Of a DNA stretch of 64,000 nt, positions 9,706 to 20,723 are shown one piece after another. The notes below the pieces were generated by a model that worked only from the letters and a program-made list of their open reading frames with translations, did not search any database and was not told the DNA's origin. Positions within the stretch are counted from its first letter, which is position 1. Each line of letters starts with the position of its first letter. The stretch is from Macrostomum hystrix (lineage: Eukaryota; Platyhelminthes; Macrostomidae): positions 3,873,501 to 3,937,500 of the forward strand of contig CATNEN010000037.1 in the NCBI GenBank assembly GCA_950097015.1, read 5' to 3'. Both the position numbers and the translations under genes were made by a program.

Positions 9706-12700
9706 ATGATGATCCCCGGAATATCATGTCTGCAAGTTAACACCCAGCACTGCGTGGCAGCATCAGTCAATCTGATGCGCACGACAGAGCGCATGATGCC
9801 GGGCCTTGTACTTGTGCAGGAGCCCTGGCTATCAAAGAACAAGCCAAGCAACATTCCTGCTGGCTATGACTGCTTCTGCATGGCAGACTCTGTCCGCCCT
9901 AGATCACTGATCTATGCCGCAAAAGCCTTAAATGCGTGGATGAGACCCGATCTCTCTAACGGGGACATCTGCGTCATCCAATCTGCACACATTGTGCCTA
10001 ACAAGTTGACCCTCGTGGCATCCGCCTACCTGGCAGGCGACGCCCCCGTGGTTAGCGATACCCTCGTCGCCCTCTGTGAATTCGCCAGGGCACGAAACTT
10101 CGAGCTGCTCCTCGCGGGAGTTGTAAACTCGCATCACACCCACTGGGGTAGCTCAAAAATCAATGACCGCGGCGAAGAGCTCCTGGCCTTCGTCAGCGGC
10201 ACGCCTCTAAACTTCTGCAATGTGGGCAACACGCCCACTTTCGACAATGGGCGGTGGGCTGAGGTGCTTGACGTCACCCTGGCCTCACCCGGCATCCTCC
10301 CAAGGGTGCTGGGGTGGGAGGTGTGGGAGACCGAAAGCTCGCTCTCGGACCACCGTTTCATCCGTTTCAACATCGGCACCCCCGATAAGAAGCAAAAGCC
10401 TATTTGGAGGCGTAATGTCAGAAATACCGACTGGCCCGCGTTCAGCCAAAAGCTGCATGAGGGCCTTCGGGATTCTGACCCCTCCATGGCCATGGAAACC
10501 ACGCAGGACCTGGATGGAGTGGCTGCCCTGCTGGGCGGCGCCATCACAGAGGCCTACGAAATGGCTTGCCCGCTCAAAGCCTACAAAGGCAAAAAATCGG
10601 CCCCCTGGTGGAACCCCGAGCTCGGAATCCTAAGACGCCGAGCTAAGGCTCTCCAGAGGAAGCTGAAAACCTCGCACGACCCTGATGACAAAGAGGCCTA
10701 TACTCGCGCCATCCATGAGTTTAAGGGCCGGGTCAGAAGGGCAAAAGCGAACAAGTGGCGACAATACTGCGAAGGGCTTGAGGGCTCGCGGCCCACGGCC
10801 CGCGTGGTAAAGGCGCTCACCAACGACCGCTTCTCCAAGCTCTCATCGATTAAAAAGCCGGACGGCTCGATCACTGAGCGCCCGGAGGAAACGCTCGAGC
10901 TTATGCTAGGGCATTTCTTCCCGAGTGTACCGGCGCACTTCGGCCCAGACGACCACTCGCGTGGAGGTCAGGGCTCAGTCACTCAGTTACGAATGACCGC
11001 ATCGTTCGGGCGGCTAAGTCATTCAATCCTTTTAAAGCACCTGGGCCAGATGGTATATATCCGGCCTTTCTGCATGAAGCGGTTAAAAATGGCCGCTTCC
11101 TCCATCTCCTCTGCAGACTTCTACGGGCCTGCATCGTGCTGGGCTACGTACCAGCGCGGTGGCATGAAGCCCGGGTCGTCTTCATCCCGAAGCCCGCCAA
11201 AGGCGACTATCGCTCGGTCAAGTCTTATCGCCCGATAAGCTTGACTTCCACCTGCCTCAAGCTCATGGAAAGACTGGTGCTCTGGCGCCTTCTTACTGTA
11301 GAGCTAGGGCGGGCCCCGCTCTCACCAAACCAGCACGCCTTTCGGGCGGGCCGGTCCACGGAGAGCGCCCTCCACTGCATTGTGGAGACTCTCGAGAAGG
11401 CAGTGCTGGGCAGCGGTTTTGCCCTGGCTGTTTTCCTTGATATTGAGGGGGCCTTCGATAACGTTATTTTCGAAGCCTTTGAGAAGGCCCTGGTTTCCAG
11501 GGCCACTCACCCCCACCTCGTCCGTTGGGTCATGTACATGATCCGGAATCGCCACGTGGTGGCCCACCTCGAAGGCAGGGTGCTCTCGGCACCTGTCCTA
11601 AAAGGAGGGCCCCAAGGTGGCGTCCTCACCCCACTGCTGTGGAATCTCGTCATGGATGAGCTGCTAAAAAGCACTCAGCCTGACCCAGTCCTGAAGGTGG
11701 GATATGCCGACGATGTGACCGCCATCTGCGCGGGCCCCTCGGCGGAAACCACCAGGGACCTCATTCAGGGCTTTATCAACAGGGCGGTGCGCTGGGCGGA
11801 CCAATGCGGGCTCCGACTCTCTGAGTCCAAGACCGTTGCGGTTATGTTTACCAGCAGGCTGCGCTGGACCATTGAGCCTCTGACTCTCTATGGCAAGAAT
11901 ATTGCCATGGAAAAGCAGGTCCGGTGCCTTGGTATCCTGCTAGACCATAGGCTTAACTGGACCCCGCACATTACCACAAAGGCCAAGAGGGCCCTGGCCA
12001 TTCTGGCGCAAGTCAGGCGAGCCGTGGGCACCACTTGGGGGCTAACCCCCAAAAACCTTTGGTGGATTTACACGGCGATCATTAGACCGTCAGTCGCTTA
12101 CGCTGGCCTCATCTGGGCCAGTGCCATGAGCATCCAGAAAAACCTGGAGGCGCTTTATAGGGTGCAGGGCAGAGCCTGTCGCATGACGCTGGGCGCCCCA
12201 CCCTCCACTCCCTTTGAAGGCATGAACGCTTTCCTCAACGCTACACCCATTGACATTTTTGTTAAGGGGGAAGCGGCAAAGTCCACCCGTCGTCTCCTTG
12301 ATGCGGGTGTATCCTTCCAGAATTCGCGAGCCTTCTCGAAGCGCTCCCTTCTGCCCCACTCTGACCTCTGCCTGAAAACTCTGGGCGAGTGCGGAGGGCT
12401 CACCATCCTTTCGGACGGGGCCCCGGCCACTTTACTCCGGAGCCACAGGTACAAAGTCAGCATCTTCCCTCGTAATGAGGTAAAGGACTGCTGGGATGAC
12501 CCCGCAGTCCACTGTTACACTGACGGCTCCCTGATGAACGGTAAATCGGGATTCGGGGTGTGCGTCGCCTCGGGTGGCGAGGTCCTCTGGACCCACTCCC
12601 AACACTGTGGCAAGAGCTCAAGCGTTTTCCAAAACGAAATGCTCGCCATCAGTTTCTGTGCGGCTGAGCTGCGCCAGAGGCAGCTGGCTGGTCGGAGGAT

Positions 12701-13406
12701 CTTTTTTCACTCCGACAGTCAAGCAGCCCTCAAGGCCCTCAGTCGCTGCACCTCTCGCTCCAGAACCACCTTGGACTGCAACACCCAGTTAAACGGTTTG
12801 GCGCAGTCTAACAAGGTGGAGCTGATGTGGATCGCTGGGCACGCCGGGCTCACAGGGAATGAGATGGCGGACGAGCTTGCAAAGGCTGGAGCAGCCAGCT
12901 CCCTGATGGGCCCGGGCCCGGAATCCCCGATCCCCGCCTCCGTTGTCAACTCCAGCATCAACCACTGGATGGAGACCCAGCACCGGAGGAGGTGGTCCAG
13001 CACCCTGAACTGTCGCCAGTCCAGGGCTGCGGTGCCAACCCCCTCTAGTAACCTGCGTAAGGCCTTACTCAGGCTAAACCGCAGAGACCTGAGAGCAGTC
13101 ACCATGGCCCTTTCGGGACATGGCTGCTTCACCAGACACCGCTACCTCCAAGGCCACGTGCCTGAGGAAACGTGTCCTTTCTGCTGCTCCGGCCGTGAAA
13201 ACGCCGAGCATTTCATTTGCCACTGCCCGGCCTTCACCCGGGCTAGGCTAAAACACCTCGGGCCGGCACCGACTCTTGCCGAAGCCTGCTCGCCCGAGAA
13301 CATCCCTCAGCTCGCCCACTTCCTCCGGGATACCGGCCGAGCTGATTTCTTCCCAGCCTATGGCGAGGAAGATCGCGCGGCGGAACCGACCGACGGACCA
13401 CCCTGA
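9706..13406 (+). pseudogene. Non-LTR retrotransposon ORF2 (endonuclease-RT-RNase H), frameshifted
   Basis: Replication polyprotein of the nested element. The endonuclease (about residues 1-225) has LVQEPW, NSHHTHWGS and SLSDHRF. The reverse transcriptase is read in another frame: [17 protein letters not shown] near 11020, then [27 protein letters not shown] and the catalytic GYADDV. RNase H follows with [25 protein letters not shown] and [23 protein letters not shown] motif ([18 protein letters not shown]) is near the end. Two defects are visible. The frame changes between about 10950 and 10990, separating endonuclease from RT. In the endonuclease, the GD-x-N aspartate expected in this family is replaced in GVVNSHH. 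The copy is therefore probably not autonomous. Sequencing error at the frameshift cannot be excluded. Confidence 0.93.
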
Positions 13407-14249
13407 GCGGCACCGCCTCGCTGGAGGCCGTCTGGCTGCCAGGGGTTAGCGATATGGGCGGCAACAGCCGCCTCCTCGCTGCGTCCGTCATGGAGGCCCC
13501 CTGCCGCTAAGTCAAGTAAGTCAAGATGACTCGATCAAGGAAGCCGGGATTGCTGCGCATCAGGCGATAGAAGTTCTTGGCGCAGCGAACTCGCTCAGCT
13601 CGGTTCTCCTCAGTCAGAAGGTGCGGCACCCATCTTGCTGACACATGCTTGAGCTGCAGATCCTTGGTCAGAATCTCGTCAACAGTTGTCTTCGATATGC
13701 CAGTCAAGTCGGACAGTTCCCTGACAGTGAGACGCCTGTCGTCGCTGATCAGCTCCTCAACCATCGCCACATTCGCTGGCGTCCTAACAGTTGGATCACG
13801 ATGGTGACCTCTGCCATCAGAGCCATCGTGACCTTCACGAAGCTGTTCAAATATGTAATACACTTGGCTCCGCGACAAGGCTTCGCTGCCGTAGATGGCC
13901 TGCAAGTGCTGCATGCACTCCTTGGCCGATCTCCCGGCCTTGAAGCAGTCAACAACGATTTCGCGCTGTTTAACCATCGTAAGTGGTAAGATAAGTGCTA
14001 GGAAATGTCGTAGGGGTATGCAATAGGCAAAAGCTTGCCTTAAGCAGTGTCAAGAAACCATAAATGCGCTGCTGTAGCTTTTTGAGGAGTTATGTCCATA
14101 GACATTGAAAAATATTATTATCGATTTTCAGATTCATATCTCACATAGCTGAAGTAATATTTGAGCAGTCCTATTTTTGGCCGGACAACCCTCGTATTAA
14201 TAATAATAATTGATTACACCTGTCCGATTGGGCCAGATGTGCAGCCGCA

Positions 14250-16218
14250 GCTATTCCAATCTACAGTTTAGTCTGCCCATTCCACCCAATCTACAGTTTA
14301 GTCTGTCCATTCCACCCAATCTACAGTTTAGTCTGCCCATTCCACCCAATCTACAGTTTAGTCTGTCCATTCCACCTAATCTACAGTTTAGTCTGTCCAT
14401 TCCACCCAATCTACAGTTTAGTCTGTCCATTCGATCCAATCTACAGTTTAGTCTGTCCATTCCACCCAATCTACAGTTTAGTCTGTCCATTCGATCCAAT
14501 CTACAGTTTAGTCTGTCCATTCGATCCAATCTACAGTTTAGTCTGTCCATTCCACCCAATCTACAGTTTAGTCTGCCCATTCCACCCAATCTACAGTTTA
14601 GTCTGTCCATTCCACCCAATCTACAGTATAGTCTGTCCATTCGATCCAACCTACAGTTTAGTCTGCCCATTCCACCCAATCTACAGTTTAGTCTGTCCAT
14701 TCCACCAAATCTACAGTTTAGTCTGTCCATTCGATCCAATCTACAGTTTAGTCTGCCCATTCCACCTAATCTACAGTTTAGTCTGTCCATTCGATCCAAT
14801 CTACAGTTTAGTCTGTCCATTCCACCCAATCTACAGTTTAGTCTGCCCATTCCACCCAATCTACAGTTTAGTCTGTCCATTTGATCCAATCTACAGTTTA
14901 GTCTGTCCATTCCACCCAATCTACAGTTTAGTCTGCCCATTCCACCCAATCTACAGTTTAGTCTGTCCATTCGATCCAATCTACAGTTTAGTCTGTCCAT
15001 TCCACCCAATCTACAGTTTAGTCTGCCCATTCCACCCAATCTACAGTTTAGTCTGCCCATTCCACCCAATCTACAGTTTAGTCTGTCCATTTGATCCAAT
15101 CTACAGTTTAGTCTGTCCATTCCACCCAATCTACAGTTTAGTCTGCCCATTCCACCCAATCTACAGTTTAGTCTGTCCATTCGATCCAATCTACAGTTTA
15201 GTCTGTCCATTCCACCCAATCTACAGTTTAGTCTGTCCATTCCACCCAATCTACAGTTTAGTCTGTCCATTCCACCAAATCTACAGTTTAGTCTGTCCAT
15301 TCGATCCAATCTACAGTTTAGTCTGCCCATTCCACCTAATCTACAGTTTAGTCTGTCCATTCGATCCAATCTACAGTTTAGTCTGTCCATTCCACCCAAT
15401 CTACAGTTTAGTCTGCCCATTCCACCTAATCTACAGTTTAGTCTGTCCATTCGATCCAATCTACAGTTTAGTCTGTCCATTCCACCCAATCTACAGTTTA
15501 GTCTGCCCATTCCACCCAATCTACAGTTTAGTCTGTCCATTCCATCCAATCTACAGTTTAGTCTGCCCATTCCACCCAATCTACAGTTTAGTCTGCCCAT
15601 TCCACCCAATCTACAGTTTAGTCTGCCCATTCCACCCAATCTACAGTTTAGTCTGCCCACTCCACCCAATCTACAGTTTAGTCTGTCCATTCCACCCAAT
15701 CTACAGTTTAGTCTGTCCATTCCACCCAATCTACAGTTTAGTCTGCCCATTCCACCCAATCTACAGTTTAGTCTGTCCATTCGATCCAATCTACAGTATA
15801 GTCTGTCCATTCGATCCAATCTACAGTTTAGTCTGTCCATTCCACCCAATCTACAGTTTAGTCTGTCCATTCCACCCAATCTACAGTTTAGTCTGTCCAT
15901 TCCACCAAATCTACAGTTTAGTCTGTCCATTCGATCCAATCTACAGTTTAGTCTGCCCATTCCACCTAATCTACAGTTTAGTCTGTCCATTCGATCCAAT
16001 CTACAGTTTAGTCTGTCCATTCCACCCAATCTACAGTTTAGTCTGCCCATTCCATCTAATCTACAGTTTAGTCTGCCCATTCCACCCAATCTACAGTTTA
16101 GTCTGCCCATTCCACCCAATCTACAGTTTAGTCTGTCCATTCGATCCAATCTACAGTTTAGTCTGCCCACTCCACCCAATCTACAGTTTAGTCTGTCCAT
16201 TCCACCCAATCTACAGCT
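14250..16218. repeat. 30-bp minisatellite (about 66 copies)
   Basis: Head-to-tail 30-base units built on ccaatctacagtttagtctg followed by tccattccac or cccattcgat variants. Variant units recur in blocks, which suggests higher-order duplication. Because 30 is divisible by three and the unit lacks stops in some frames, long open frames (up to 672 codons) appear on both strands; they are not genes. Confidence 0.98.
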
Positions 16219-16569
16219 TAGTCTTGCTGTGGTATACCATACAATCATGCGAAAAATGATTACAAGCAAGCTTTATGCACAGCTTCTTGGACAGCAATTT
16301 TATGTAAGCCTCTTTAATTTTCTAGGGCTTGTAAAAAATCTGCTTGGCGAAAAAATTCGTAATCACGCGCTGAACAAAGCTTTCAGTTGTGTTAGGCTGA
16401 CCATAAACATTAACAAAGCCAATACGCTTAATTTTTCTCGTACTATTGTATTTGTGTTTTGATGCAGACTTTAACAATTATTTTTGTAAGCTAAAAATGC
16501 GGAAAATCTCTTTGGGGCATCAAATTGGTGGTATAAGTTTCTGGGCGTTCGTGCCAGAGCAATTCCAGA
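16219..16569. other. Unique AT-rich spacer
   Basis: Lies between the 30-bp array and the 3' end of MRPL17. No gene or repeat is supported; it probably holds the MRPL17 3' untranslated region (minus strand). Confidence 0.4.
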
Positions 16570-17091
16570 TTAAACCGGCTTAAAATCTGGATCCTCCCTT
16601 GCGCACCTGATCAGATAATTAATCAGGTACTGTGATTTTATCTCTGGTCGCTGCTTTTGAATCAGTGGCGGCAGCGAGTTGCCTCGAATCTCAAGGACCT
16701 GCAGGCCGCCGGAACCTACCCTATGCAGGCGGGTGTACGGCTCCGTGCTGCCAGCCAGGCGGGGCACCAGGTCATCGAACATCTTGCGCACCAACTGATG
16801 ATTCTCCAGCCAGAAGAAGGCCAGGTCCCGCATAGCCGGACTGTCGGGTCCCAGCAGTGCGGCCTTGTGCAAGAGGAGCTCTGTGTACTGCTGAGTGTTG
16901 ACAGCCACCGATCGGTCGTCAAATTCCAAGCGCTCCTTAGCAACCAAAGCCGACACCGAGTCGCGCATTAACAACAAGCGACCCAATTTACCTGTGCCAA
17001 ATCCCATTGGCGAGTCGACGCGCACCTGCTTGCGCGGAAATGCGAAACGCATCCGGGTGGCCGCCACTCTTGCTGCCGCGCTGGAAGCCAT
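16570..17091 (-). CDS. MRPL17: Mitochondrial ribosomal protein L17 (bL17m)
   Basis: Large-subunit protein of the mitochondrial ribosome, nuclear-encoded and imported. A single exon gives 173 residues. The bL17 core is recognisable: GFGTGKLGRLLLMRDSVSAL, then ERLEF leading to the helix with QYTELLLHKAALLG, the region FDDLVPRLAGSTEPYTRLHRV, and VLEIRGNSLPP. The first 20 residues (MASSAAARVAATRMRFAFPR) are basic and Ala-rich with no acidic residue, fitting a mitochondrial targeting sequence or the animal N-terminal extension. Length agrees with animal MRPL17. An acceptor-like tract (aatttccccgcag) ends 15 bases before the ATG, so the mRNA may receive a spliced leader or have a 5' non-coding exon. 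No neighbour is functionally related. Confidence 0.9.
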   Translation of the reverse strand: MASSAAARVAATRMRFAFPRKQVRVDSPMGFGTGKLGRLLLMRDSVSALVAKERLEFDDRSVAVNTQQYTELLLHKAALLGPDSPAMRDLAFFWLENHQLVRKMFDDLVPRLAGSTEPYTRLHRVGSGGLQVLEIRGNSLPPLIQKQRPEIKSQYLINYLIRCAREDPDFKPV

Positions 17092-17169
17092 TTGCTGCTA
17101 GCCTGGCTGCGGGGAAATTATTGTTCAACTCAATCAATTTTGTCAATCTACTACTCAGTGCTCAAACAT

Positions 17170-17485
17170 TGAGTAGCTCACGGTGTAGAGCTTCGAACTT
17201 CCGACCCAAGGGGTCGAGAGCTTAAATCTGGGCACTAGGGAAACTATTTTTGTCCTCGAACAAGATACTTAATTTCCCACCGCCTGTAGATGTGGCTTAA
17301 TCAGGCTAGGGCCCAATAGAGCCACATCTATGTTTTTGTTCTACACATTCGCATAGCAATAACACCTAACCCAGTAGGGCTAGCTAAGATACCAAGCCTG
17401 CGTACAGCTGTACAGTACGTGGGCTGAATGGTGAGCCGCCACAATTTTATAACCCCGATTGCTAGTAAAGCAGTGACCACTGGGT
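17170..17485 (+). mobile_element. Decayed tRNA-derived SINE
   Basis: A tRNA-like head is readable: A-box-like tagctcacggtgtagagc near 17173 and a B-box-like ggtcgagagct near 17213. It is followed by a body of about 250 bases with no coding potential. The boxes are degenerate and no target duplication was found, so boundaries are approximate. It lies just upstream of MRPL17. Confidence 0.45.
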
Positions 17486-17499
17486 ACAATTTTGATTGT

Positions 17500-18145
17500 G
17501 GGTCAGTGGGGCTCAGTAGGTCAGCAGTGGGTCAGTGGGGGCAAAGTAGGTCAGCATTGGGTCAGGTGGGGGCACAGTAGGTCAGCAGTGGGTCAGTGGG
17601 GGCACAGTAGATCAGCAGTGGGTCAGTGGGGACACAGTAGGTCAGCAGTGAGTCAGTGGGGGCACAGTAGGTCAGCAGTGGGTCAGTGGGGGCACAGTAG
17701 GTCAGCAGTGGGTCAGCAGTAGGTCAGTGGGGGCACAGTAGGTCAGCAGTGAGTCAGTGGGGGCACAGTAGGTCAGCAGTGGGTCAGGTGGGGGCACAGT
17801 AGGTCAGAAGTGAGTCAGTGGGGGCACAGTAGGTCAGAAGTGGGTCAGGTGGGTGCACAGTAGGTCAGCAGTGGGTCAGTGGGGGCACAGTAGGTCAGCA
17901 GTGGGTCAGTGGGGGCACAGTAGGTCAGCAGTGGGTCAGGTGGGTGCACAGTAGGTCAGCAGTGGGTCAGTGGGGGCACAGTAGGTCAGCAGTGGGTCAG
18001 TGGGGGCACAGTAGGTCAGCAGTGGGTCAGGTGGGTGCACAGTAGGTCAGCAGTGGGTCAGTGGGGGCACAGTAGGTCAGCAGTGGGTCAGTGGGGGCAC
18101 AGTAGGTCAGCAGTGGGTCAGTGGGGGCACAGTAGGTCAGCAGCG
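17500..18145. repeat. 30-bp minisatellite
   Basis: About 21 copies of a 30-base unit built on gtgggtcagtgggggcacag then taggtcagca. Single-base length variants (caggtggg) recur every few units. Unrelated in sequence to the 30-bp array at 14250-16218. Confidence 0.97.
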
Positions 18146-19008
18146 GATATACAGTTAATAGTTAACTAATAGTCACTGCTCCCACAGCTAAGAGAGTGTC
18201 AAAAACGAAAAATACTCGCTGTTAGCTGAAGCTAATAATCTACAAAAAAGAAATTCGTTATAAAAAATCGACTTACAGCGTAAATTTTAATATCATGTTT
18301 TGTTAACAAAAATAGTTTACAGAAAATAACTATAGCTAAAGGGGTAAAAAAACACGGCTTATGTAAGTAATTATGATCAATTACCAATTCAAATTCATAT
18401 AAAAGGCATACTTCAACGGATTTGAAGTATGATGCAGACTTGGATTAACTAGGATTATATAAACACTAGATTTGTATTCAGCAATACGACCACTTCAGGT
18501 ATAAAAAGTATAAAATACACAAAGTTAGGCCAGTTTGGCATTATAAATAAAGAAATGGACGTATCGAATGACTATCGATGGACAATACAAAGTACAGAAT
18601 AAGCGAGCTGCCAGAGCAAATAAATGTGGGAATAATGAATTAGACAACACTGAGAAGCACGCGATTCGTATTTTATAAACGATTATAATAGAAAAGCAAC
18701 TATAACACGAAAGCATGATCGGTTAGACACAATTGGCTAGCATTTTTGTCGGTTGAATTTCAATCCGGCCAGCAGCGTTCCTTAATTTTGAAGTAAAAAT
18801 AAGAATTCAAGCGTAAAATGCTAATAGCCTGCTAACAGCCTTACCATCAAATTAAAACAGTTAGCGCTCAGTAGCCAACGTACTAAAATTCCTAAAAATG
18901 TAAAGAAACATGGCTTTCTAAAGTGTTAATAATTAAAGAACAACAACAATAATAGCACCCGCGTTGAAAAAGTCTGAGCTACAATCAAGCCAGCCAGTTC
19001 GCAGTCGC
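18146..19008. other. AT-rich 3' flank of the CaaX-protein gene
   Basis: No gene is supported. It contains a perfect 10-bp stem with a 5-base loop at 18407-18431 (catacttcaa / ttgaagtatg). It is downstream of the minus-strand gene ending at 19009 and may include its 3' untranslated region. Confidence 0.35.
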
Positions 19009-20713
19009 TTACAGCACCGTGCACCAGCCGCCGCGCTTCTGCACCACCGGCCCAGCCGCCGCTGCGGATGTCGCAGACTTGCTGGCAATGTTGCGGACTA
19101 GAGTGCTGGAGTCCTGCGTCACCTCGTGGCACTCCATCACAGTTGACAGGGTGCGCCTACCCGAAGCCTGCTGACGGCGCGCGATGCCGCCGACCAAAAC
19201 ACCACCGTCTGTTGAACCGTCGAACTGGGAGGCTGAACTAGAAGCGGCAACAACTGGTGTGGAAGCCGAGAACAGGACCGACAGTCGCGAGCTGGACTTT
19301 CTCGAATTGCCTGTTGTCTTCGACTTGGCCGGGCTGCTAATCTTGGACTTGTTAGCCATGGACTGTCGCTTTTTACTAGCAGATTTGCTCGCATTTGAAG
19401 CTGCAGCGGTGCGCTTTGATGTCGCTTTGGAAACTTGTCGATCCGGGCTGGCGGGAGCAGCGACGGCAGGCTTCAATGACGCGATGGTTGACACACGACG
19501 CCGTTTAGGTGGCGAATCGCCGGTGGCCTTCTTTGATGTTGCTTTAGCCGCCTGCGAAGCTTCAACTCCTGGACTGGCAGGTGCAGCGTTGGCAACCTTC
19601 GATGACGCGGCGGTTGACACACGACGCCGCTTGGGAGGCGAAGCGCCGCTGGCTTTCTTTGATGTTGACTTAGCCGATTCAACAATCGGACTATCTGGAG
19701 CGGCGACCTTTGATATAACAGCTGTTGAGACACGACGCCGTTTAGGCGGTGAAGCGGCGGCTTTCTTTGATGTCGATTTAGCCACCTGCGAGACTTCACT
19801 AGTGGTGATGGAGCTAGCCGGGGCGGCAGTGACGGCTGCCTTGGATGGCACAGCGGTCGACACGCGACGCCGTTTGGCTGGCGAAGCGCCGCCGCCGGCA
19901 GCCTTGTTGGCGGTCAGCTTGCGCACGGGGCTAACGCTAATTTTACGCTTCTTCGGCTTGGCATCGGCATCCACGGCAGCTGAGGCCAGGACAATCGGCT
20001 GCGAACTGGCGATATAAAAGTCAAATACAAATGCAAGTTCCTTAGACGTTTACTTTTAATGTATTTCTATAGATTGTAAACCAATCTCTAGACTCACGTT
20101 AATTGCAGCTCTTTATAATGCATCTGCTTTGATTCAGATTTAATAGTGGTAGTCTTAGTCGTCACTTTAGCAGAGTGTGATGATGATATCGCTGTACTTT
20201 CCTGCCTATGTGCGGCTGACATAGTAACAGTGCTGCAATATTAAAAAGTTGGGCGTAAAGCTTAAATAGGAACAATTTTTCTATCATTTAATTCTAAACA
20301 ATGCTTGCAAGCAACCCTGCACACCTAGTCTTTATCATGCTAATGTTTGTAACACCAGTGGTCTGCGAAATGTCAGCAAGTCTGAAGTGTTAGGAGTTCA
20401 GAAAAAATAGATTTCATTTTATTGCTCTGCCATAAACTAATAACAAATTTTGTAGCTAATTCAGCTTACAGCAGCTTACTTAGTTAGAACAGTGCTTGGA
20501 CGAGAATTCCTTGTAAGAACTGGTGATGGCCTAGAAGTAGATGATGAGGCCACTGTCAGTCTCCTGATAGGAATTAGAAAAAAACAAGACAGTACTGTTT
20601 TAAAAAATAATAGAGTTTTAATTTTATATTACACAAAATACAAGCAAAAGGCATGTAAAAACAAAATTGTATTTCTTAATTAAGATATCTTACCTTTGAA
20701 CCTTTGAAGGCAT
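19009..20713 (-). CDS. Basic SPxKRRRVST-repeat protein with C-terminal CaaX box
   Basis: I do not recognise the family. Four exons join in frame: 20713-20694, 20563-20480, 20232-20098 and 20005-19009 (phases 2, 2, 2), giving 411 residues from MPSKVQRR to a terminal CTVL. The first 80 residues are rich in Ser and Thr. Exon 4 begins with a nuclear-localisation-like KPKKRKIS. It then has four imperfect repeats of about 35 residues, each with SPPKRRRVST (first copy SPAKRRRVST), SK and TSKK segments. A Ser/Lys/Arg stretch and a less repetitive end (LSTVMECHEVTQDSS) follow. SP-x-K/R motifs resemble DNA-minor-groove and CDK sites of linker histones; RRRVS fits basophilic kinases. C-T-V-L fits a CaaX box with Leu, which favours geranylgeranylation. 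Inference: a chromatin-binding protein anchored to a membrane, perhaps the inner nuclear envelope. It could be lamin-related, but no coiled coil is seen. Confidence 0.75.
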
Positions 20714-20723
20714 ATTAGGAAAG

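Larger units (their letters stand above)
7958..13524 (+). mobile_element. Non-LTR retrotransposon (R1/LOA/I group) nested in mariner
   Basis: A 5.57-kb element with two open reading frames, flanked by an exact 11-base duplication gatgactcgat (7947-7957 and 13525-13535). Its 5' untranslated region runs to 8145. The 3' end has no poly(A) but a short repetitive tail (taagtcaagtaagtcaa). ORF2 has apurinic-type endonuclease, reverse transcriptase, RNase H and a terminal CCHC motif. RNase H in ORF2 points to the R1/LOA/I side of the non-LTR tree, but the exact clade needs a tree. Confidence 0.93.
7362..13977 (-). pseudogene. Mariner transposase, split by insertion
   Basis: Cut-and-paste transposase of the mariner D,D34D type. 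The N-terminal part (13977 down to 13525) has the paired helix-turn-helix DNA-binding region, seen as the MVKQREIVVDCF start and SDLTGISKTTVDEIL. The C-terminal part (7957 down to 7362) has the catalytic core: first Asp in TADETW, second in HHDNARPH, third in DLAPCDFW. There are exactly 34 residues between the second and third Asp. Both parts carry the 11-base duplicated target, and codon phase is the same at the break, so the pre-insertion frame was open and would encode about 345 residues, the family's normal length. The only visible defect is the inserted retrotransposon, so this copy was inactivated by it. The fragments carry no internal stop. Confidence 0.95.
7287..14194 (-). mobile_element. 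Mariner element interrupted by a retrotransposon
   Basis: Terminal inverted repeats of about 31 bases begin cgagggttgtccggccaaaa at 7287 and end with the complement at 14194. They are flanked by TA on both sides (7285-7286, 14195-14196), the standard mariner target duplication. Removing the 5,567-base insert and its duplicated 11 bases leaves 1,330 bases, the usual mariner length. The transposase is on the minus strand. Confidence 0.96.

Noticed and set aside
14251-16269. 672-codon minus-strand open frame (NCRLGGMDRL repeats)
   Set aside because: It is the 30-bp minisatellite read in one frame; the opposite strand is open too, and no start context, splice signals or non-repeat domain exist.
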